Below the pieces are notes generated by a model, which was given only the letters and a program-made list of their open reading frames with translations, did no database searches and was not told where the DNA came from. Shown here piece after piece: positions 36,634 through 47,652 of a stretch of 64,000 nt of DNA. Origin of the DNA: Gordonia sp. KTR9 (GTDB lineage Bacteria > Actinomycetota > Actinomycetes > Mycobacteriales > Mycobacteriaceae); the NCBI RefSeq assembly GCF_000143885.2, contig NC_018581.1, positions 3,162,001 to 3,226,000 on the forward strand. Direction: 5' to 3'. Both the position numbers and the translations under genes were made by a program. Numbering within the stretch: position 1 is the first letter of the stretch; each line of letters begins with the position of its first letter.

Positions 36634-39413
36634 CAGTGCGCTGCGTCGTCCCAAGACCGACCGAAACCGACCGACACCTCCAGCGGCACCGACAGGGTGA
36701 TGGCATTGCCCATCTCCTCGCGCACCACCGCTTCGACGGATTCCCGCTCGCCGGCGGCGACCTCGATCACGAGTTCGTCGTGGACCTGGAGAAGCGTCCG
36801 CGACGTGAGACCTTCGGCCGCAAGACGCTTGTGCACGTTGATCATCGCGACCTTGATGATGTCCGCCGCGGTGCCCTGGATGGGCGCATTGAGCGCCATT
36901 CGCTCCGCGGACTGCCGACGCTGCCAGTTGTCGCTGTTCAGGTCGGGCAGGTAGCGACGCCTGCCGAACAGCGTCGCGGTGTACTCGTTGCGACGGGCCT
37001 CGGCGACCACGTCGTGCAGATAGTCGCGCACCCCGCCGAATCGCGCGAAGTACGCCTCCATCTGCTCCTTGGCCTCATCACGACTGATCTTGAGCTGGGC
37101 CGCGAGCCCGAAGGCGCTGAGGCCGTAGGCGAGCCCGTAGGACATGGCCTTCACTCGGTGACGCATCTCGGTGGTGACCTCGTCGATCGGCACACCGAAG
37201 GCGCGTGACCCGACGAAGTTGTGGAGGTCCTCACCGGTGTTGAACGCCTCGATCAGGCCGGCATCCTCCGACAGGTGCGCCATGATCCGCATCTCGATCT
37301 GGCTGTAGTCGGCGGTCATCAGGCAGTCGTAGGGCACGCCGGTCGCGGTGTCGGCGCCGACGACGAAGCCGCGGCGGATCTCCCGGCCCGCCTCCGTGCG
37401 CACCGGGATGTTCTGCAGATTCGGTTCGGTGGACGACAGGCGTCCGGTGGCGGCGATCGTCTGGTTGAACGTCGTGTGGATACGCCCGTCGTCGGCGACC
37501 GACTTCAGGAGGCCGTCGACGGTGACCTTCAGCCGCGTCGCATCGCGGTGCTCCAGAAGGTGCGCGAGGAACGGGTGCTCGGTCTTCTCGTAGAGAGACT
37601 GCAGCGCGTCGGCGTCGGTGGTGTAACCGGTCTTGGTCTTCTTCGTCTTCGGCATGTCGAGCTTGTCGAAGAGGACGGTCTGCAACTGCTTGGGGGAACC
37701 GAGGTTGATCTGTTCTCCGATGACCTCGTACGCCGCCTCGGCCGCGGCGCGGATCCGGTCGGCGAACATCCGCTCGAGAGCACCGAAGTGGTCAACGTCG
37801 ACCGCGATCCCGGCAGCCTCGGCGTCGGCCAGCACGAAGGACAGCGGCAATTCCATCTCGGTCAGCAGGGGCTTGGAGTCGATCCGGTCGAGTTCGGTGT
37901 CGAGCGTGTCGGCGAGTTCCTGGACCGCTCGCGCCTCCAGCATGTGCTGCTCGGCGACGCGACCGTCGGAGTCGTCGTCGAGCAGCGACATCTGGCCGTC
38001 GCCCGGACCGCCGTCGGCCCGGAGTTCACGACGCAGGTATCGCAGCGCGAGATCGTCGAGGTTGAAGGTTCGCTGTCCGGGCCGCACGAGGTAGGCCGCG
38101 AGCGAGGTGTCGCTGGTGACGCCGTCGAGCTTCCAGCCGCGCGAGCGGAGCGCGTGGACGGCCCACTTCGCCTCGTGGACCGCCTTCGACGCGGACGGGT
38201 CGGCGAACCAGTCCCCCAGTGCCGCCTCGTCTTCCGGGTTCAGCGCGGTCACGTCGACATACGCCGACGTCCCGTCTGCGGCCGCGATCGCCACGCCCGT
38301 CGGGTCCGACCCCACGACGACGTGCGGCGCGGTGATGGCCAGACCGACGCGGCCGGTGCGGGCGTGCTCGGTGAGCCAGCCGGCGACCTCGCCCGCACCC
38401 AGGACCGCTCCGTCGAGATCGAACCCTGCTTCGGCCTCTGGCTCAACGGAACTCAGCGTCGAGAAGAGACGATCCCGCAAGACCCGGAACTCCAGGTCGT
38501 CGAAGAGCTGGTGGATGCGATCGCGGTCCCACCCGACCATGGCCAGGTCGTCGGGCGACGCCGGCAGCTGCATGTCCCGGACGAGCTCGGTCAGCTGGCG
38601 GTTGGTCTGCACCGACGCCAGACGCGCGCGCAACGCGTCGCCCACCTTGCCCTTGACCTCGTCGACATGATCGACGAGCGCGGCGAGCGATCCGTACTCA
38701 CGGATCCACTTGGAGGCGGTCTTCTCCCCGACGCCGGGTATGCCCGGCAGGTTGTCGCTGGGGTCGCCGCGCAGCGCGGCGTAGTCGGGGTACTGGGCGG
38801 GGGTGAGACCGTATTTCTTCTCGACCTCCTCGGGCGTGAACCGGGTGAGGTCGGAGACTCCCTTGCGTGGATAGAGCACGGTGGTCGAGGAGTCGACGAG
38901 TTGCAGCGAGTCGCGGTCGCCGGTGACGATCAGGACCTTGTACCCGTCCTCACGAGCCCGGGTCGCGAGGGTCGCGATGATGTCGTCGGCCTCGTATCCC
39001 TCGATGGCCAGCACCGAGACCCCCAGCGCATCGAGAACCTCCTTGGTGAGATCCACCTGTCCGTTGAACTCGTCGGGCGACTTGGATCGCTGCGCCTTGT
39101 ACTCGGGATACATCTCCGACCGGAAGGTCTTCCGGGAGACGTCGAAGGCGGCGGCGATGTGGGTCGGTTCCTCGTCGCGCAGCAGGTTGATCAGCATCGA
39201 GGTGAAGCCGTAGACGGCGTTGGTCGTCTGGCCGGAATGCGTCTTGAAGTTCTCCGCCGGCAGCGCGAAGAACGCCCGATAGGCCAGCGAGTGCCCGTCG
39301 AGCAGCATCAACACCGGCTGCCTGGTCTTGCCCTTGGCGCCGGCGGCCGCCTTGCCCGTCGTTCCGGTTGCCGTGGCGGGGGTCGTTGCCGGGGAACTCT
39401 GCGCTGGACTCAC
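36633..39413 (-). CDS. polA: DNA polymerase I
   Basis: This polymerase fills gaps in repair and Okazaki maturation. The 926-residue protein has an N-terminal 5'-3' exonuclease (about 30-300, with DGHSLAYRAFFALP and IVTGDRDSLQLV), a degenerate middle domain, and the family A polymerase with motif A DYSQIEMRI, motif B RHRVKAMSYGLAYG and motif C QVHDELV. The 3'-5' exonuclease site is lost: where E. coli has D-x-E there is GLAITAPHVVVG, as in mycobacterial PolA. The start is GTG at 39413. The length is slightly above the usual 900 because of an Ala/Thr-rich N-terminus. Confidence 0.97.
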
Positions 39414-39444
39414 CTCGCAAAGTCTAGTGATGACTCCCGACAGC

Positions 39445-40014
39445 TCACACCGGCCGGTACATGGCCCACACCTTCGGACCGTCCATCGGCAACTCGAACT
39501 CCTCGGTCACCTCGAAGCCGAATCGCTCGTAGAGCGGGACATTGCGGACGTTCGAGCACTCGAGGTAGGACGGACCGTCGATCTGGTCGAGCCGGTGGCG
39601 CAAGAGGGTGGTGCCGACACCCACGCCGTGGACCGGGGCGCCGATCTGCCCGAGATACCAGTGGGGTTCCTTGGGCCTGCGCTTGCCGAACTCCGCCTCG
39701 AGTTTGGCACCGCGGCTCATCCGGGAACCCATCGCCCGGAAGAAGCCCCACATCGACAGGGTCTGCGCCTTCGCCGACACCTTGTGTCCGGGCGGATCCC
39801 ACGCGGCGGCACCGACCGGTTGTCCGTCGCGCATCGCGAGGTCCAGCGTCGCGTTCGGCCCGTGGCTGTACTTCAACAGCGTGCGGAACATGACGAGGTG
39901 CCGCGACGTGTCCGGTTGCATCCACACCGTCACCGGGTCGTCGGCGAATGCCTGCGCGAGCAACCTGCTGGCGAGTTCGAGGTCTGTCGTGGTCGAGACG
40001 GTGACCGGGATCAT
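39445..40014 (-). CDS. GNAT-family N-acetyltransferase
   Basis: A 189-residue GNAT-fold protein. It has the typical beta4-alpha3 region WYLGQIGAPVHGVGVGTTLLR, which contains a variant of the acetyl-CoA pyrophosphate loop (V-x-G-x-G-T), and YLECSNVRNVPLYERFGFEV, a typical beta5-alpha4 segment. The acceptor is unknown. The ATG at 40014 gives a compact domain start (MIPVTVSTTTDL). It lies 31 bases upstream of polA on the same strand and may be cotranscribed. Confidence 0.9.
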   Translation of the reverse strand: MIPVTVSTTTDLELASRLLAQAFADDPVTVWMQPDTSRHLVMFRTLLKYSHGPNATLDLAMRDGQPVGAAAWDPPGHKVSAKAQTLSMWGFFRAMGSRMSRGAKLEAEFGKRRPKEPHWYLGQIGAPVHGVGVGTTLLRHRLDQIDGPSYLECSNVRNVPLYERFGFEVTEEFELPMDGPKVWAMYRPV

Positions 40015-40127
40015 ACGGTCACCTTACGGTCCGAATCGAGCCTGCGGCAGCGCATTGCGATGGAACCAGCGACGGCCCCGTCGCCGCGACAGAAGTTACC
40101 TCCGGGAAACGTCGTTGTCGTCACGCG

Positions 40128-41534
40128 GTGACGATGCTGGCGCTAATGTCCCGCAGGATGACATCGCAACGCGCCGGCACCTGTACGCAGACGCCGCCCC
40201 GAAGCGCTCTCGATGATCGCTCAGATGTCGAGAGCCAACGGCCTGTCCCCCGATCCCCGAGGCGACTCACCGCCATCGCCATGCTGCTTCTCGTCGCGGC
40301 GTCGATACTGTGCGGCCTTTTCGGTACGGCCACCGCCTCGGCCGCCCCCGGCGACGAGGTCCGCGTCTTCGGCGTGCTGCGCAACGGCACCGAGAAGGTC
40401 GAAGGCGTCGACCTCGAGGCCAAGGACGCCTCGGGGGCCGTCGTCGGCACCGCGACCTCGTCGGCCACCGGTGCGTGGTCGATCAACGTGCCGCCCGGCC
40501 AGTACACGATCGTCATCGACACCGACTCACTCCCCGACGGCGTCGAGGTCCAGAAATCGGAGCTACCCGTCGACGTCAGCGGGGGCACGCCACGGCCGGT
40601 CATCTTCTCCTTCGGCGACGTGCGGACCGGCACCGAGGTGTCGGCGATCTCCGAACTGACGCGGCTGGCCATCGACGGGATCCGGTTCGGCCTGATCATC
40701 GCCATCACCGGCGTGGGACTCAGCCTCATCTTCGGCACGACGGGACTGACGAACTTCGCCCACGGCGAGCTGGTCACCCTCGGCGCGGTGATCGCGTGGG
40801 TCATCAACGTCAAGCTCGGTGTACAGCTGATCCCCGCGACGATCCTGGCGGTGATCGTCGGCGTCGGCATCGGGATCCTCAACGAACTCGGCCTGTGGAG
40901 ACCGCTGCGAAGACGACGAACCGGGCTGATCGCCATGCTCGTCGTGTCGATCGGCCTGTCGCTCGTACTGCGCTACCTGATCCTGATCTTCTTCTCCGAT
41001 CGGGCCGAACCGTTCAACGACTATCAGGCGCAGACCCAGATCGGCTCCGGCCCGTTCGCGATCACACCTGTGAACCTGGCGTGCATCCTCATCAGCATCG
41101 TGGTCCTGCTCGGGGTCGCCGTGCTGTTGCAGCGCACCAGGATCGGTAAGGCGATGCGCGCGGTGGCCGACAACAAGGACCTCGCCGAATCGTCGGGAAT
41201 CGACGTCGACCGGGTCATCCTGTTCGTCTGGGCACTGGCGGGTGGTCTGGCGACACTCGGCGGCGTGATGTTCGCGCTCTCCGAACTCGGCGGCCGGGTC
41301 CAGTGGGAGATGGGATTCAAACTCCTCCTGTTGATGTTCGCCGGCATCACGCTCGGCGGGCTCGGCACGGCCTACGGCGCACTGCTCGGATGTCTCATCG
41401 TCGGCCTGCTGGTCCAGTTGTCGACCTACATCCTCAGTCCCGACCTGAAGTACATCGGAGGACTGCTGATCCTGATCATCATCCTGACCATCCGGCCCCA
41501 GGGCATTCTCGGATCTCGAGCGAGGATCGGCTGA
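40128..41534 (+). CDS. LivH-type branched-chain amino-acid ABC permease with N-terminal extracytoplasmic domain
   Basis: A permease of up to 468 residues. The last 300 residues are LivH-like, with eight to nine helices and SLIFGTTGLTNFAHGELVTLGA, a family hallmark. The first 170 are unusual: a signal-like helix (about 48-72) followed by a roughly 90-residue beta-rich segment (VRVFGVLRNGTEKVEGVDLE, GAWSINVPPGQYTIVIDTD) of carboxypeptidase-regulatory-like type that should sit outside. The start is unclear: GTG 40128, ATG 40146 and ATG 40158 are possible with no strong ribosome site. First gene of a four-gene plus-strand operon. Confidence 0.9.
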   Translation: MTMLALMSRRMTSQRAGTCTQTPPRSALDDRSDVESQRPVPRSPRRLTAIAMLLLVAASILCGLFGTATASAAPGDEVRVFGVLRNGTEKVEGVDLEAKDASGAVVGTATSSATGAWSINVPPGQYTIVIDTDSLPDGVEVQKSELPVDVSGGTPRPVIFSFGDVRTGTEVSAISELTRLAIDGIRFGLIIAITGVGLSLIFGTTGLTNFAHGELVTLGAVIAWVINVKLGVQLIPATILAVIVGVGIGILNELGLWRPLRRRRTGLIAMLVVSIGLSLVLRYLILIFFSDRAEPFNDYQAQTQIGSGPFAITPVNLACILISIVVLLGVAVLLQRTRIGKAMRAVADNKDLAESSGIDVDRVILFVWALAGGLATLGGVMFALSELGGRVQWEMGFKLLLLMFAGITLGGLGTAYGALLGCLIVGLLVQLSTYILSPDLKYIGGLLILIIILTIRPQGILGSRARIG

Positions 41535-41537
41535 CCC

Positions 41538-42519
41538 ATGGACATCATCTCAGCGCTCCAGATCGCGATCGCGCAGCTGATCGGCCCGTCGGCGATCTTC
41601 TACGCCCTGCTGGCCATCGGCCTGAACCTGCACTTCGGCTACGCCGGACTGCTCAACTTCGGCCAGATCGCCTTCGCATTGCTCGGCGGATACGGCGTCG
41701 GCATCATGGCCGTGAACTACGACCAGCCGTTGTGGCTCGGCGCGATCATCGGCATCGCCGCCGCCGGGATGCTCGCGGTCGTGCTGGGCCTGCCGACCCT
41801 GCGCCTGCGTGCGGACTATCTGGCGATCGTCACCATCGCGGCGTCGGAGATCCTGCGGCTGGTCTTCCGTTCGACCTCGACCGACGACTTCACCCACTCC
41901 ACCAACGGCATCTACGCCTACGCGGGCAGCTTCTTCTCCATCAGCCCGTTCGACAACGGCAAGCAGTATTCGTTCTTCGGGGTCAAGTTCCTCGGCGGCG
42001 ATCTGTGGTCGATGGTGGTCGGCTGGATCGTCGTCGGCCTGCTGTGCCTGATGGTGTACCTGCTCGTCCGCAGTCCCTGGGGCCGGGTGCTCAAAGCGGT
42101 CCGCGAAGACGAGGACGCCGCACGATCGCTGGGTAAGAACGCCTACTTCTTCAAGATGCAGGCCCTGGTGCTCGGCGGTTGTATCGGCGGCCTGGCGGGT
42201 GTCTTCAACGCCTTCGCCACCCAGTCGATCAACCCCGACTTCTACTCGACCGCGCAGACGTTCTTCGCCTACGGCGCCTTGATCCTCGGCGGAGCGGCGA
42301 CGGTGTTCGGCCCGGTGCTCGGCGCCATGCTGTTCTGGTTCCTGCTCGCCGTTCCCGACGCACTGCTGCGGCAGGCCACATCCGGCGACGACCCGCTGCT
42401 GAATCTGTCGGCGCAACAGGTCGGTGCATTCCGCTACGTACTGCTCGGTCTGGCGATCATTCTGATGATGGTGTTCAGACCACAGGGACTGCTCGGGAAC
42501 AAGAGGGAGGTGCAGCTCG

Positions 42520-42527
<8 letters not shown>
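41538..42527 (+). CDS. LivM-type branched-chain amino-acid ABC permease
   Basis: A 329-residue membrane permease with about eight to nine helices. The family motif ALLAIGLNLHFGYAGLLNFGQIAFALLGGYG occupies the first third (about 24-55), and the ATPase-docking region SPWGRVLKAVREDEDAARSLGKN is at about 178-200. It forms the inner-membrane channel together with the LivH-type protein. It starts with ATG at 41538, three bases after the upstream stop. Its own stop overlaps the ATPase start by 8 bases. Confidence 0.95.
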
Positions 42528-43682
<1,155 letters not shown>

Positions 43683-43686
<4 letters not shown>

Positions 43687-44495
43687 GCACCGAACCCGGG
43701 TCCGGGCAGTTGACGCCGGCGCAACTCGCGGCCACCGCCGAGGAACACCGCAAACTCGCCGGCGACGCACTGCTGCGCGCCGACGACATCACCGCCGGTT
43801 ACCTTCCCGGCATCAACATCCTCGAGGAGTGCAACTTCTATCTCGGGGACGGCGAGATCGTCGGGATCATCGGCCCCAACGGCGCCGGCAAGTCGACTCT
43901 GCTGAAGACACTGTTCGGGCTGATCCCCGTCCGCGAGGGCTCGGTCACACTCCGCGGCGACGACATCACCTCGGCGAAGGCGCACGTCCTCGTCGACAAG
44001 GGTGTCGGCTACGTTCCGCAGACGCAGAACGTCTTCCCCGCGTTGACCATCGAAGAGAATCTCGAGATGGGCGTCTATCTGCGGCCCAAGACCTTCGCCA
44101 CCAGGTTCGAGTTCGTGTCGGAGCTCTTCCCGCTTCTGTCCGAACGCCGGAAGGTCAAGGCGGGCGCGCTGTCGGGCGGCGAACGGCAGATGGTCGCGAT
44201 GGGACGCGCCCTGATGATGGACCCCGCGGTGCTGCTGCTCGACGAGCCGTCCGCGGGCCTGTCCCCCATGTTCCAGGACGAGGTGTTCATCCGCTGCAAG
44301 GCGATCAACGCCACCGGCGTCTCGATCATCATGGTCGAGCAGAACGCCCGCCGGTGCCTACAGATCTGCGACCGCGGGTACGTGCTCGACCAGGGCCGCA
44401 ACGCCTACACCGACACCGGCCGCAACCTCGCCAACGATCCGAAGATCATCGAGCTCTACCTCGGGACCCTCGCGGGCAGCTCGGAGAAGAAGTGA
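43683..44495 (+). CDS. LivF-type ABC ATPase
   Basis: A 270-residue ABC ATPase paired with the LivG-type protein. Walker A is GPNGAGKST, the signature is LSGGERQMVAMGRAL, Walker B is LLLDEPSAGLSP and the switch His is replaced by Gln in MVEQNARR, as usual in LivF. An N-terminal tail of about 30 residues precedes the domain. The ATG at 43683 overlaps the LivG stop as ATGA. The substrate of this system is not revealed by sequence; Liv-type systems carry branched-chain amino acids, amides or aromatic compounds. Confidence 0.95.
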
Positions 44496-44583
44496 GCCCC
44501 ACACCCGTTCCGTAGACGTTCCCGCCGACGCGGTGAGCGACAACGGAATACGTGAACGAGTGCCCCAAAGTACCACTCACATG

Positions 44584-44615
44584 ACGAGACCCCCGGCCGG
44601 AGCCGGGGGTCTCGT
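44584..44615. terminator. Bidirectional terminator after the first Liv operon
   Basis: Perfect 14-base arms ACGAGACCCCCGGC and GCCGGGGGTCTCGT enclose the tetraloop CGGA. It stands between the convergent livF-type gene and the binding-protein gene, and the following TGTGTGTG helps the plus direction. Confidence 0.92.
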
Positions 44616-44626
44616 TGTGTGTGGGT

Positions 44627-45991
44627 TTACTGCGCTGCGACCGAGACGTACTTGCGCGTCGGGGTGAGCAGTGCGTTCTTGTCGTCGAACTCGAGCACAC
44701 CGTACGAGCCGACACTCGGCTCGCCGGCGGCGTTGAAGGCCAGGTTGCCGGTCTTGCCGACGTAGGCGATCGTCTTGCCGCCGTTCAGCAGCTCCAGGCA
44801 GGCCTGGTACGAGTCGCAGTTCTCATCGCCGTTGGTCACGCCGATGATGTTGGCCGCGATCGTCCGACCGTCGGTCGACTTGGCGGCCGTGGCCGCGAGT
44901 GCGCTCAGTACGGCAGCGTCGTAGCTCTCACCGGCGTAGTTGAAGTCGATGAGTTCGCTGTCGAGCTCCTTCAGAGCCGCCTGGAAGTCACCGCTGGTCT
45001 GAGTGAGCGGCGTGGTGCCCTTCATGCCGGCGAGGAGACCCGGGCCGACCGACTCGCCGAGCGCGTTGCCCATGTTGCCGTCGACGCCGTACACGAGCTT
45101 GCCGTCGCTGGGACCGATGCCGACCTCGTGCATACGCGTGATGATCTTGGCGCTCTCCTCGAAACCGATGATCGCGATGCCGTCCGGGTTGAAGTTCTTC
45201 ACCTGGTCGACCTCGGCGTTGAACGACTGGGCGTTCGGATCGTAGATGATCTTCTGGATCTGGTCCGCCGGGACGCCCGCGGCCTCGAGATCGCGAACCG
45301 TGTTGTCGGCCAGTCCCGTTCCGTACGGATCGTTGAGGGCGAGGATCGACACACGCTGCACGCCGTCCTCGGCCATCGTCTGCGAGAGTGCCTGCGCCTG
45401 CAGGACATCCGCCGGCGCGGTGCGGAAGTACTGACCTTTGTCCTGGTAGCAGGTGAACTCGTCGGAGGTGTTCGCGGGCGAGAACATGACCGCGCCCGCG
45501 TTGGCGACCTTGTCGATGACCTTCAGCGACACCGACGACGAGGCCGCGCCGATGATGACCTGTGTGCCGGCGCTGAGTTCGCGGTCGACGGTTGCGTTCG
45601 CCGTGTCGGTGGTGGTGTCGCCGGAGTCACCGGTGACGAGTTCGACGGGCTTGTCCAACACACCGCCCGCTGCGTTGATGTCCTTCACCGCGAGCTCCAC
45701 ACCCGCCTCCATGGGCGGCCCGAGGAAGGCGAGCGATCCGGTCGCCGGGAGCAGGGTGCCGATCTTCAGCGCTTCGGTACTGGCCGGGCCGGGGGTGGCC
45801 TTCGGCGGGTTGCACGCCAGTTTCTGGGCGAGGCCGAGGCCCGGAGGGGCCGGAGTGGACTCGACGGCGGCGCTCGACGACGCCTCGGAACCTCCCTCGG
45901 AACCCGAGTCGGAACTGCTGCAGCCGGCGACCACGAGTGCTGCCGCGGCGGTCATGACCACTGCCCCGCTCCTGATAAAGCGTAAGGACAT
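44627..45991 (-). CDS. Branched-chain amino-acid-type substrate-binding lipoprotein
   Basis: A 454-residue lipoprotein of periplasmic-binding family type I (LivJ/LivK). Signal and lipobox: MSLRFIRSGAVVMTAAAALVVAGC, Cys at about 24. The ligand domain begins at IGTLLPATGSLAFLGPPM (about 84), with VIIGAASSSVSLKVID and FNPDGIAIIGFEES typical of the fold. It is the only binding protein near the first Liv system but is convergent with it, not in the operon, so its expression is separately controlled. Upstream (45992-46185) there is a short tandem repeat of GCGTTCGGCGTTCG and no gene. Confidence 0.92.
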   Translation of the reverse strand: MSLRFIRSGAVVMTAAAALVVAGCSSSDSGSEGGSEASSSAAVESTPAPPGLGLAQKLACNPPKATPGPASTEALKIGTLLPATGSLAFLGPPMEAGVELAVKDINAAGGVLDKPVELVTGDSGDTTTDTANATVDRELSAGTQVIIGAASSSVSLKVIDKVANAGAVMFSPANTSDEFTCYQDKGQYFRTAPADVLQAQALSQTMAEDGVQRVSILALNDPYGTGLADNTVRDLEAAGVPADQIQKIIYDPNAQSFNAEVDQVKNFNPDGIAIIGFEESAKIITRMHEVGIGPSDGKLVYGVDGNMGNALGESVGPGLLAGMKGTTPLTQTSGDFQAALKELDSELIDFNYAGESYDAAVLSALAATAAKSTDGRTIAANIIGVTNGDENCDSYQACLELLNGGKTIAYVGKTGNLAFNAAGEPSVGSYGVLEFDDKNALLTPTRKYVSVAAQ

Positions 45992-46185
45992 CGATGCTCT
46001 CCTTGCGTCTGGCCTGCGCGTTCGGCGTTCGGCCTGTGCGTTCGGCGTTCGTCACGAAGGCGGCACCTCGGAGTACAACGGACCGCGCCTCGCTGGAGAA
46101 AAGCTAGCGCGATCTTGTTGCGGCTGCGTAAAGACAGTGAAACTGACTTGCGCACACGGTCATTGCGCCTGGGAGGCGCTCGGGA

Positions 46186-46809
46186 TCAGTCGGTCCCGAG
46201 GGTCTCCACCACAACCTGCGCAACGGCTTTCATGGTGGTCCTGCGATCCATGGCCGCACGCTGGATCCATTTGAACGCTTCGGGCTCGGAGAGGGCCTGC
46301 TTCTCCATCAGGAGGCCCTTCGCCCGCTCGACGAGTTTTCGGGTCTCCAACCGCTCGTTCATGGTCGCGACTTCGCGCTCGAGCTGCTTGAGCTCCTGAT
46401 AACGGCTCACCGCCACCTCTATGGCCGGAACCAGATCGGCCTTGGTGAAAGGTTTGACCAGGTAGGCCATGGCGCCGGCATCGCGCGCCTTGTCGATGAA
46501 GTCCCGCTGGCTGAACGCCGTCAGCATGACAACGGGCGCGAGGCGCTTCTCGGCGATCTCGGTCGCGGCGTCGATACCGTCACGCACCGGCATCTTGATG
46601 TCCATGATCACGAGGTCGGGCGACAGCGATTCGGTCAGTTCCACGGCGACCTTCCCGTTCGGCGCTTCACCGACGACGTCGTACCCCTCCTCGCGGAGCA
46701 TTTCGATCAGATCCATCCGGATCAACGAATCGTCCTCGGCCACCAGAACTCGGTGGGTTGTCGTGGTCTCACCGGCTGCAGTCGTCGCACTGTCGGTCAC
46801 CGTCACCAT
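46186..46809 (-). CDS. pdtaR: ANTAR-domain response regulator PdtaR
   Basis: A 207-residue response regulator that binds RNA through its ANTAR domain and works with the PdtaS histidine kinase, controlling terminators in mRNAs. The receiver (about 19-135) has the acidic pocket E25-D26-D27, phosphoacceptor Asp at 70 in VIMDIKMP, Thr in LTAFS and Lys in LVKPF. The ANTAR domain (about 145-200) has LVERAKGLLMEKQALSEPEA and the conserved FKWIQRAAMDRR. Its ATG at 46809 has an excellent GGAGGAGGGG. Length and order match M. tuberculosis Rv1626. Confidence 0.96.
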   Translation of the reverse strand: MVTVTDSATTAAGETTTTHRVLVAEDDSLIRMDLIEMLREEGYDVVGEAPNGKVAVELTESLSPDLVIMDIKMPVRDGIDAATEIAEKRLAPVVMLTAFSQRDFIDKARDAGAMAYLVKPFTKADLVPAIEVAVSRYQELKQLEREVATMNERLETRKLVERAKGLLMEKQALSEPEAFKWIQRAAMDRRTTMKAVAQVVVETLGTD

Positions 46810-46922
46810 CCCCTCCTCCACGTCGCTCACGCCACGTCTGTGTGCCCGCAGAGTACCGGTTGGCAGGCCGCTCGGCCGATCATCTAGAGTTGGTTCCCGG
46901 CGCGGGGCAACCCCGTCCACTG

Positions 46923-46999
46923 GCCCCCGTAGCCCAATTGGCAGAGGCAACGGATTCAAAACCCGTCCAGTGTCAGTTCGAGTCTGACCGGGGGCACCA
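46923..46999 (+). tRNA. tRNA with anticodon CAA (Leu), class I-like short variable loop
   Basis: A 77-base cloverleaf with encoded CCA: acceptor stem GCCCCCG/CGGGGGC, a Leu-like D arm (AATTGGCAGA), anticodon stem 46950-46954/46962-46966 with one A-C mismatch, anticodon CAA at 46957-46959, T arm GTCAG-TTCGAGT-CTGAC and A at position 73. The anticodon reads UUG (Leu). The variable region is only five bases (CCAGT), whereas tRNA-Leu normally has a long variable arm. It is divergent from pdtaR. Identity Leu is from the anticodon only. Confidence 0.88.
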
Positions 47000-47145
47000 G
47001 ACTTGCCTGCTCATCGGTGATTTTCGTGTCTACAAACTGTCATGCAGACATCAACGCGTGGCAGTTGCATGACTTTGAGGTGTCCCCACCTAGGGCTTAC
47101 ACAATGCATGGAGCTGAAAATTCGAGCTCCGCCCCGCTGTAACAG

Positions 47146-47391
47146 GTGTTACACCGAGCAGACCCTGAAGTGCTGATTGTTGGCTGCCGAGCTGGCCAGA
47201 AGTGGGAGACGGCCGACCTTTCCGCGCCGTATTTCACCGGGCAGAGCTACAAAGTCCTGCTCGCCGATGGAGGCGTCCCAGTCGCCAACATCACCTTCGA
47301 GCCGAGCTGCCGCAACGCACCAGGACGGGGTAATCTCGTCCTCCATGTGGGGGGAGTAACCACGGGCGGCGGGGATGTTCTCAAGGTTTGA
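47146..47391 (+). CDS. Possible small ORF, uncertain
   Basis: An 81-codon open frame starting with GTG, with a protein-like middle (ETADLSAPYFTGQSYKVLLA, NITFEPSC) but a weak start and an end that overlaps the next candidate. It may be the leftover of a longer gene. No family recognised. A rival open frame on the opposite strand over the same DNA looks less protein-like. Confidence 0.25.
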   Translation: MLHRADPEVLIVGCRAGQKWETADLSAPYFTGQSYKVLLADGGVPVANITFEPSCRNAPGRGNLVLHVGGVTTGGGDVLKV

Positions 47392-47652
47392 CGACATCGA
47401 TGCCGCGCTCGCGACAGGAGAACATTTCGCCGAACTCGTTCGCGGGTCGACAATCCGGAGACGCGCCTCGCGGACACGCCCGGATGGACACGGGTCGCCT
47501 GCTTCTACATCCGTGACCGCTTCCTGACCGGCGTGGTCGGTGCGGGCGAGGCGCGCGCCGTCATGAAATACTTCGCCCCGGCGGCAGACACGCACATCCA
47601 TCGCGGATCTGCTGTAGACACTGCAATCGAATTTCCGACTGCCGGGCGGTAG
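47375..47652 (+). pseudogene. Small hypothetical gene broken by a one-base frameshift
   Basis: From the ATG at 47375 the frame reads MFSRFDDIDAALATGEHFAE then loses sense after ELVRG. The protein-like reading continues in another frame as VDNPETRLADTPGWTRVACF and onward to the TAG at 47650. Adding one G to the GGG at 47444-47446 restores a single product of about 92 residues. It could be a decaying gene or a sequencing error in a G run. The function is unknown. Confidence 0.5.

Noticed and set aside
37221..39893. 890-codon plus-strand open frame opposite polA
   Set aside because: It lies antisense to polA and the GNAT gene; the composition is typical of GC-driven shadow frames.
46018..46052. 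Short tandem repeat GCGTTCGGCGTTCG upstream of the Liv-type binding protein
   Set aside because: Only two imperfect copies; too little to call a regulatory element, so mentioned under the gene.
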